Source of the DNA: SAR116 cluster bacterium
GTDB lineage: Bacteria; Pseudomonadota; Alphaproteobacteria; Puniceispirillales; UBA1172
Direction: 5' to 3'
Length of the DNA: 12,117 bases
Assembly: GCA_002691725.1 (NCBI GenBank)
Contig: NZIT01000056.1
Location: 18,634 to 30,750, forward strand
Shown: positions 7,484 to 12,117 of the stretch, one piece after another
Numbering within the stretch: the stretch's first letter is position 1
Layout of the letters: each line of letters opens with the position of its first letter
The notes under the pieces: generated by a model
The model's input: the letters and a program-made list of their open reading frames with translations, nothing else
Databases searched by the model: none
Told to the model about the DNA's origin: nothing
Made by a program: the position numbers and the translations under genes

Positions 7484-8407
7484 CTAGGTTTTTTGAAATC
7501 GCGTCACTAAATAGACGCCAAAGGCGGCGAAGCAAAATCCGGTCAAGGGTATTGGCCCTAACGGCTCATTGATGCCAAAATAGGCAATGATCGCGGTCGT
7601 CGGCGGCACTAAAAACAGATATGATGTGGTGGCGGCAACGGTCTTGCGCTTGATCATAATCATCAAGATCACATAAGCGCCGGTCGATACCGCTAATATC
7701 TGCCATGATAGGGAATAGATAAACGGCGCCGCCCAGTCAATGGCTGGCACTTCAACGGTTAACACTAAGATACCAAAGAATAGACTAGCCGACAGCGCTT
7801 GGATCATATTGCTTTTCATCAGCGATATTTTGCCGCCAAGCCGTTTATGCAATAATGTCCCAATGGTGATTGATATCAACGCCACCAGGCTGGCGACAAT
7901 TCCGGTCACTGGCGGGTCAATGCTAAGCGATGGCCATAAGGCAAGAACAACGCCAATGAAGCCAAAGCCTATCCCTGTCCATTGCAGGCGTGTCGGCATT
8001 TCCGCGAATAAGAAGATCGCCAATGTTGTGGTCAATAGCGGCTGTGTTGAGACGATCAAGGCCGCCATGGCTGATCCCAAGCCTGATGCCATGGCATAAA
8101 AACTTGCCCCTAAATAGCCGCCATGCAACAGCAAGCCAACAATGGCTGTGGCAAGGATAGGGTCTTTTGCGGCGTCTGATCTGGCTTGTGATGGTGCTGC
8201 TTGAGATACACCTATTTGAGATGATGTTACTTGTTTGGACGACCATAGATATAACACCACCATGATTAGCCCAAAGAGCAGGAAGGTGATGAAAAACCGA
8301 ACCCCCAAAAAGGCAAATGGCGTGGCATATTCAAGTCCGATTTTTGCGCTAACGAACGCCGATGACCACAATAACACAAAGATGAAAGGCAGGAGGTGAG
8401 TGAGCAT
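7484..8407 (-). CDS. EamA/DMT-superfamily inner-membrane transporter
   Basis: The 307-aa protein is a drug/metabolite transporter with two EamA repeats (PF00892), a group that mostly exports amino acids and other small metabolites. Ten hydrophobic segments can be drawn, roughly at 4-22, 30-54, 86-106, 111-134, 141-159, 167-186, 201-220, 229-252, 259-279 and 287-304. The first opens with the typical FVLLWSSAFVSAK, and ALIVSTQPLLTTTLAIF and FLVPPTTAIIAYF are the two repeat-internal half-helix regions. A polar 28-residue linker rich in S, Q and A (about 56-83) separates the second and third segments and is longer than usual. An AAGAAG stretch lies a few bases before the ATG. A possible promoter reads leftward upstream of the gene (TTGCGA, 17 nt, GATTAT), but it is weak. 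The substrate is unknown; the gene is divergent from the dehalogenase-like hydrolase. Confidence 0.87.
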   Translation of the reverse strand: MLTHLLPFIFVLLWSSAFVSAKIGLEYATPFAFLGVRFFITFLLFGLIMVVLYLWSSKQVTSSQIGVSQAAPSQARSDAAKDPILATAIVGLLLHGGYLGASFYAMASGLGSAMAALIVSTQPLLTTTLAIFLFAEMPTRLQWTGIGFGFIGVVLALWPSLSIDPPVTGIVASLVALISITIGTLLHKRLGGKISLMKSNMIQALSASLFFGILVLTVEVPAIDWAAPFIYSLSWQILAVSTGAYVILMIMIKRKTVAATTSYLFLVPPTTAIIAYFGINEPLGPIPLTGFCFAAFGVYLVTRFQKT

Positions 8408-8555
8408 TAATCTTCTTTATATGGCGCGGGATGTGATAATCCATGAAATCCAATCATATCGCAAAATCGGCGGATATCATAAATAATAGTGTGAGGGCAT
8501 AATAATTATATGTGGGCGGCGTTATTAAAGCTTTGCCATACTGTCTTTAGGCCAT

Positions 8556-8601
8556 AACTTTATCTTGAACTTTATCTTGGTGCAATGGCTTTATCTTGGT
8601 G
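8556..8601. repeat. Three short direct repeats upstream of the dehalogenase-like gene
   Basis: AACTTTATCTTG is tandemly duplicated at 8556-8567 and 8568-8579. The second unit is part of CTTTATCTTGGTG (8570-8582), which recurs at 8589-8601. Three TTTATCTTG cores therefore lie 12 and 19 nt apart, the last ending 7 nt before the ATG of the hydrolase gene. They could be regulator half-sites or slippage products. The rest of the 201-nt divergent spacer shows no gene. Confidence 0.75.
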
Positions 8602-8608
8602 ATAGATT

Positions 8609-9508
8609 ATGGGGATGAGCCAAATAGATACTGATTTTGATGACTTATTTACGCGCCAGGATGTCAATGTTAATGGCATCACTCTGCATTGCCGCAAAGC
8701 TGGTGAGGGCAAGCCATTATTGCTTCTCCATGGCTATCCGCAAACAGGGTATATGTGGCATAAAATTGCCCCCGCACTCACGCAAAACTTCACCGTGATC
8801 ATTCCTGACTTGCGCGGATATGGAAAGTCTGAAAAACCGCCAACTGATGCCCAGCATATGCCGTATTCTAAACGAGTTATGGCGGCGGATATGGTGGCGC
8901 TAATGGCGCATTTCGGGTTTCCGCATTTTGCGGTAGCTGGCCATGATCGTGGCGCGAGAGTGGCGTTGCGCTTAGCCAGAGATCACAGAGACAAGGTGAG
9001 CCATTTAGCGGTGCTGGATATTGCCCCAACCGACAGCATGTATGAACAGGCGGATATGGCGTTTGGGCGTGCTTATTATCACTGGTTTTTCCTCATTCAG
9101 CCGGCGCCTTTTCCTGAAACATTGATTGCCAGTAATGCGGATTTTTTCCTGACCCATAAATTAGGCCATTGGGGACGCACGAAATCCGCCATCACCGATG
9201 CCGCCTATGCGGAATATCTGATCAGTTTTTCAAACCCTGACACGATCCATGCTAGTTGTGAGGATTATCGAGCCGCCGCCAGCATTGATCTTATCCATGA
9301 TGCGGAAGATAAGGCAAACCTGCTCAATATCCCTGTGCTAGCGCTATGGGGAAAGGCGGGGTTTGTCGGTCAAGCCTATGATGTTCGGGCGGAATGGCGG
9401 GCGGTGGCGCGTGATGTTAGTGGTCATGCTATCCCCGGCGGGCATTTTCTACCCGAAGAATCGCCGCATGATACCTTGGCCGCGCTAACCGAATTCTTGT
9501 CTGAATAG
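8609..9508 (+). CDS. Alpha/beta hydrolase, predicted haloacetate (fluoroacetate) dehalogenase
   Basis: The 299-aa protein is an alpha/beta-hydrolase whose residues match the fluoroacetate dehalogenase pattern known from RPA1163 of Rhodopseudomonas palustris. These enzymes hydrolyse the carbon-halogen bond of haloacetates to give glycolate. Here GHDRGARV supplies nucleophile Asp113 (an ester-type hydrolase would have Ser) plus Arg114 and Arg117 for the substrate carboxylate. Asp137 in VLDIAPT and His279 in GGHFLPEE complete the triad. His158-Trp159 (YYHWFF), Trp188 and Tyr220 (EDYRAA) correspond to the halide-pocket residues. HGYPQ (41-45) is the oxyanion-hole region, with Tyr43 where RPA1163 has Phe. 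An epoxide hydrolase is the main alternative, since it also uses Asp, but the paired arginines and the His-Trp-Tyr halide cradle favour dehalogenation. ATG 8609 and an in-frame ATG at 8615 are both possible starts; neither has a good Shine-Dalgarno. Cytosolic, no signal peptide. Confidence 0.83.
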   Translation: MGMSQIDTDFDDLFTRQDVNVNGITLHCRKAGEGKPLLLLHGYPQTGYMWHKIAPALTQNFTVIIPDLRGYGKSEKPPTDAQHMPYSKRVMAADMVALMAHFGFPHFAVAGHDRGARVALRLARDHRDKVSHLAVLDIAPTDSMYEQADMAFGRAYYHWFFLIQPAPFPETLIASNADFFLTHKLGHWGRTKSAITDAAYAEYLISFSNPDTIHASCEDYRAAASIDLIHDAEDKANLLNIPVLALWGKAGFVGQAYDVRAEWRAVARDVSGHAIPGGHFLPEESPHDTLAALTEFLSE

Positions 9509-9535
9509 CGATATTTCCCAAAATAGCGATGCTAT
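9504..9535. repeat. Short direct repeat and small hairpin at the end of the hydrolase gene
   Basis: AATAGCGAT occurs at 9504-9512 (spanning the stop codon) and at 9522-9530. The second copy overlaps a small palindrome, ATAGC-GAT-GCTAT (9523-9535), with a 5-bp stem. It could be a weak transcript end between the hydrolase gene and the convergent tRNA, but no T-run follows. Confidence 0.35.
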
Positions 9536-9572
9536 CAAGACTGGCTTCTCAAATTAAGTCAGCGCAAAATAT

Positions 9573-9646
9573 TGGAGCGGTCGACCAGACTCGAACTGGC
9601 CCTAAGAGCTTGGAAGGCTCTTGTGCTACCACTACACCACGACCGC
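9573..9646 (-). tRNA. tRNA-Gly (anticodon UCC)
   Basis: Read on the minus strand, the 74-nt sequence folds as a complete cloverleaf. The 7-bp acceptor stem is perfect (GCGGTCG with CGACCGC). The D arm contains GTAGTGGTAGCAC. The anticodon stem AGAGC/GCTCT encloses loop CTTCCAA, with anticodon TCC at 9612-9614. The T stem GCCAG/CTGGT has loop TTCGAGT. The discriminator base is U and the 3' CCA is encoded. UCC reads GGA and GGG glycine codons. The gene points away from hemH and converges on the hydrolase gene 64 nt away. Confidence 0.97.
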
Positions 9647-10168
9647 AGATAAGGCTTATCAGTCCTGATAACCAAGCCCTATTTCAAAAAATACATATCA
9701 TTCGCAATCAAAAATTAAAAGGCTTTTATTTACGCCTCACATCCTGACACAATTCTGGCATCAGACCTTCGTATCGGATAACGTAAGCATGGTCAGGTTG
9801 AGCATCAACCATTGGTCTCATTAAATTTTTTATAAAATAGTTGCTCCTGTTAAGTCATTTTTAACTTTTGCCTGATATTTTAATCAGTAACGGCTTTTTG
9901 CGCGTTCACTGTTTTTTTGTGTTGTTTAGTTCGTTTTCCTTGGTGCCCGCACTCACTAGCCAAAAATATTTATTTATTTTTGTTAATAAATACATGGCTT
10001 TAATTTAGTCGCCTCAATTGCGACTATCGTCACTGCCTTGCAATACTTCAATTAGGTTCATTTGCCTTCTAAAACGCATCAGTGACCTGTGACTAGCTTC
10101 CTTTAGCGGCATTTATCGCTTCTGAAAAGATGCTACGCTATATCATACCCATAAAGTGAGGGCAAAGC
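9647..10168. other. 522-nt AT-rich spacer between tRNA-Gly and hemH without a confident gene
   Basis: No ORF of usual size or recognisable RNA family is visible. Small structures are present: a GGTTGA-GCA-TCAACC hairpin at 9796-9810, overlapped by a competing ATGGT/ACCAT pairing; and a 7-bp stem TAGTCGC/GCGACTA at 10006-10026 with a 7-nt loop. Several T- and A-rich stretches occur (9824-9837, 9910-9917, 9962-9990). Two minus-strand ORFs of about 31-32 codons (9726-9821 and 10014-10112) are treated as findings only. The tRNA promoter must lie in the left part of this spacer, but no convincing -35/-10 pair could be chosen. Confidence 0.6.
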
Positions 10169-11206
10169 TTATAGCCAGCCTGCGATATTCTCATCAACCA
10201 GTGTCTTGATGACTTTCATGCCGTTATCGCTATCATTAAGGCACGGAATATAAGTAAATGTCTTACCGCCATTTTCAATAAACTCCTCGCGGCCTTCCAT
10301 ATTTAATTCTTCCAGTGTTTCCAGACAATCGGCGCTAAACCCCGGAGCAACAATCGCCATATGTTCGATGCCATCATGAGCAAGTTGTTCAATCGTCTCA
10401 TCAGTATAAGGTTGTAGCCACGGCTCACGGCCAAAACGAGACTGAAAGCTGACTTTGAAGGTGTCATCTGACCATTTCAGCTCCTCTTTCAGAAGCCGTG
10501 CTGTTTTCATACATTGGCAATGATAAGGATCACCCTGAACAAAATAGCGTTGCGGAATACCATGAAATGACGTCAGCAAGACATCAGGTATATTGCCCTT
10601 GGTTGCCGTTTTAATGCTGTTGGCGAGGGCTTTGATATAGACAGGGTGATCATGCCAAGGCGCGACTGTTCGCACGGCAGGCTGCCAGCGCTGTTTGATC
10701 ATCCATGCAAACACCTCATCCTGAACCGTTGCGGTTGTGGCGGCGGCATATTGCGGATAAAGTGGCACAATTAACAATCGGTTACAGCCTGCTTGCTTTA
10801 GCTCATTTAACCTGTCGGGTATTGACGGCCTGCCATAACGCATGGCCCAGCTCACCATAAAACGATCGCTATCATGGCCATCAGACATCATCATTCTGGT
10901 CAGATATTCAGCTTGCAGGCGCGTGTATTTACGCAAAGGGGAGCCATCCTTGTCATCAAGCCAGATGCGGGCATATGCCTCACCTGATTTGGATGGACGG
11001 CGCAATAAAATAATACAGTTGAGGATAAACCACCATAACAGACGAGGAGCCTCTACGACCCGCCGGTCAGATAAAAACTGTTTCAGATAACGGCGCATTG
11101 AACGGTAATCCGTCCCATCGGGCGTTCCTAAATTAACAATAAGAATGCCGGTTTTAGGATGGCGTGGCCATTGCGGATGATCATCAGGATACGATTTAAC
11201 TGTCAT
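10169..11206 (-). CDS. hemH: Ferrochelatase (protoheme ferro-lyase)
   Basis: The 345-aa protein inserts ferrous iron into protoporphyrin IX, the last step of protoheme synthesis, at the cytoplasmic face of the inner membrane. Family landmarks are all present: GILIVNLGTPDG (20-31) at the N-terminus, YARIWLDDKDGSPLRKYT (78-95), IVPLYPQYAAATTATV (146-161), the active-site segment LLTSFHGIPQRYFVQGDPYHCQC with His215 as the metal-insertion histidine, SFQSRFGREPWLQPYTDETI (253-272), and PGFSADCLETLEELN with Glu296 in the position of the conserved proton-handling glutamate. The length is normal for proteobacterial HemH. Four cysteines (230, 232, 294, 322) sit in the second half; whether any binds an iron-sulfur cluster, as reported for some bacterial ferrochelatases, cannot be judged. 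No Shine-Dalgarno is visible before ATG 11206. The 98-nt gap to the DUF3553 gene upstream leaves room for its own promoter. Confidence 0.97.
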   Translation of the reverse strand: MTVKSYPDDHPQWPRHPKTGILIVNLGTPDGTDYRSMRRYLKQFLSDRRVVEAPRLLWWFILNCIILLRRPSKSGEAYARIWLDDKDGSPLRKYTRLQAEYLTRMMMSDGHDSDRFMVSWAMRYGRPSIPDRLNELKQAGCNRLLIVPLYPQYAAATTATVQDEVFAWMIKQRWQPAVRTVAPWHDHPVYIKALANSIKTATKGNIPDVLLTSFHGIPQRYFVQGDPYHCQCMKTARLLKEELKWSDDTFKVSFQSRFGREPWLQPYTDETIEQLAHDGIEHMAIVAPGFSADCLETLEELNMEGREEFIENGGKTFTYIPCLNDSDNGMKVIKTLVDENIAGWL

Positions 11207-11277
11207 GCGTCATGATATGAGGCTAAATCGTAATAAAAACAACCCCTCAGAAAGCATATTTTTCAATTGATCTATTC

Positions 11278-11301
11278 CTCATATGAGCCTTTATATGAGC
11301 C
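11278..11301. repeat. Palindrome and 12-nt-period direct repeat upstream of hemH
   Basis: CTCATATGAG (11278-11287) is a perfect 10-bp palindrome. Overlapping it, ATATGAGCC is repeated at 11281-11289 and 11293-11301 with a 12-nt period. The block begins 3 nt past the DUF3553 stop codon and lies about 72-95 nt before the hemH start, a suitable place for an operator controlling hemH. No matching regulator is known to me. Confidence 0.6.
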
Positions 11302-11304
11302 GCT

Positions 11305-11496
11305 TTACGGGTTTCTGTCCGCGTGGATCAACTGAGCAAAATCAGTATGGATGACTTGTTTGCCCGCGTGATCAAAATTGACGGTGATGCGTTGTCCTAC
11401 GGCAGATTGAACCTGACCTATTCCCCAGTCAGGCTCAGCCGGAAGGCGAACAAAGTCGCCTGGCTCAAATTGAATGTAAGACGGCGTGCTAGTCAT
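11305..11496 (-). CDS. DUF3553-type small protein
   Basis: The 63-aa product resembles the small DUF3553 proteins common in alphaproteobacteria, whose function is unknown. The core FEPGDFVRLPAEPDWGIGQVQSAVGQRITVNFDHAGKQVI has the family's alternating pattern: G-D-x-V-R, DWG-x-GQVQS, then the V-N-F-x-H-AGK strand. This suggests a compact beta-barrel like the CarD/KOW/Tudor-type folds, which is my structural inference. There is no signal peptide or membrane segment. It follows the ctrA-family gene on the same strand with 131 nt between them, and precedes hemH by 98 nt. ATG 11496 is the first standard start after a stop codon in this frame; the Shine-Dalgarno is poor. The family assignment is from memory of the sequence pattern. 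Confidence 0.82.
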   Translation of the reverse strand: MTSTPSYIQFEPGDFVRLPAEPDWGIGQVQSAVGQRITVNFDHAGKQVIHTDFAQLIHADRNP

Positions 11497-11627
11497 AGGA
11501 CTCAGGTTAACCTGACGCCGCGCATAACCGCAACCAAAATACAGCCAACACTAACCCGAAACCCTCAATCCCCCTGATCAATTCCCCTGAACAGCGTTTA
11601 ATGGAAAGCTCCTGCTGGGCAACGGGT

Positions 11628-12117
11628 TTAATGAGAAGGGACGGGATAATCACGCAACGAATAGCCTTGTCCCCAAATGGTATGAATGAAGTTTTTGCCA
11701 TTGGCACGATCGGCCAGCTTTTTCCGCAGCTTACAAACGAACACATCAATAATTTTCAATTCAGGTTCATCGCGGCCATTATATAAATGATTAATCAGTT
11801 GCGTTTTGCTGATTGTGCCGCCCTTGCGTAAGGCCAAGCACTTCTAGGATTTGCACTTCTTTGCCCGTTAAATCGACCTCAACGCCAGCAACAGATACCA
11901 TTCGAGTGCTGAGATTGATCGAAATAGGGCCAGTCGTAATCACCGAATCGCTATGCCCATTATGCCGTCTGACGATGGCCGTTAGATTGGCGACAAGCTC
12001 CTGCCGATCAAATGGCTTTGTCAAATAGCCATCAGCACCTGAACGTAAGGCAACCACCTTATCTGTTGTTGATGTCCGCCCTGATACAATTAAGACAGGG
12101 GTTTCAATTTTACTGCC
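11628..12117 (-). pseudogene. ctrA: CtrA-family response regulator gene with a single-base frameshift, 5' end outside the window
   Basis: Two frames together encode the end of a receiver domain and a complete OmpR-type winged-helix domain of CtrA, the alphaproteobacterial cell-cycle and motility regulator. From the window edge, one frame reads ETPVLIVSGRTSTTDKV, then the receiver lysine motif LTKPF, RRHNGHSDSVITTG, and [11 protein letters not shown]. At 11838 the frame breaks, and homology continues one base over with [38 protein letters not shown] and [10 protein letters not shown]. One surplus base (G on the plus strand at or near 11838) restores V-L-A-L-R-K-G, the normal CtrA sequence. Without correction, translation ends shortly after in [10 protein letters not shown] and loses the recognition helix. 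A sequencing or assembly indel is the simplest cause; a real mutation or +1 frameshifting are alternatives. The phosphoacceptor aspartate lies beyond the edge. Confidence 0.87.

Noticed and set aside
7740..8099. 119-codon open frame antisense to the EamA transporter gene
   Set aside because: Its sequence is a mirror of the transporter codons and has no start signal; the transporter has ten clear membrane segments.
9573..9646. tRNA-Gly as an integration site, with the hydrolase and exporter genes as an island
   Set aside because: No integrase, no second copy of the tRNA 3' end and no obvious change in base composition was seen on either side.
11196..11213. Five-codon ORF (ATG ACG CAT GAC AGT TAA) overlapping the hemH start
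   Set aside because: Too short to support as a regulatory uORF; no Shine-Dalgarno, and likely to arise by chance.

Overview
The window reads as chromosomal DNA of an alphaproteobacterium with moderate, somewhat AT-leaning composition. The lineage evidence is a CtrA-type cell-cycle response regulator at the right edge (C-terminal domain with the CtrA signature around [11 protein letters not shown]), a DUF3553 protein beside it, a proteobacterial ferrochelatase, and a typical alphaproteobacterial complement of methylated-amine and 2-hydroxy-acid catabolic enzymes. A free-living marine group such as SAR116/Puniceispirillaceae would fit, but that placement is inference from gene content and base composition only. 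No phage, transposase, integrase, CRISPR array or toxin-antitoxin module was found.

Layout. (1) 24-907, minus strand: a periplasmic family-3 solute-binding protein with a stem-loop just after it; any permease genes would lie beyond the left edge. (2) 908-1136: a divergent control region with a good sigma70-like promoter pointing right and a perfect 10-bp inverted repeat in the presumed leader. (3) 1137-7455, plus strand: a four-gene catabolic-looking run encoding a sarcosine/dimethylglycine dehydrogenase-type flavoprotein with folate domain, a class III aminotransferase, a DegT-family aminotransferase and an LldD-like FMN 2-hydroxy-acid dehydrogenase. The first two are tightly coupled (18 nt); the others are separated by 127 and 84 nt. 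(4) 7484-8407, minus: an EamA/DMT exporter, convergent with the run before it and divergent from the next gene. (5) 8609-9508, plus: an alpha/beta hydrolase carrying the full fluoroacetate/haloacetate dehalogenase residue set. (6) 9573-9646, minus: tRNA-Gly(UCC) with encoded CCA. (7) 9647-10168: a 522-nt AT-rich spacer with no confident gene. (8) 10169-12117, minus: hemH, a DUF3553 gene and a ctrA-family gene interrupted by a one-base frameshift and cut by the window edge.

How the genes may work together. The binding protein would capture an amino-acid-like compound. The flavoprotein would oxidatively N-demethylate it and pass the methyl carbon to tetrahydrofolate. The two PLP aminotransferases and the FMN dehydrogenase would interconvert the resulting amine, 2-oxo acid and 2-hydroxy acid. 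The actual substrate cannot be read from the sequence. The items most worth checking are the ctrA frameshift, the identity of the four-gene pathway, the leader of that operon, a possible tiny membrane ORF between ctrA and the DUF3553 gene, and recurrent short direct repeats in the intergenic spacers.
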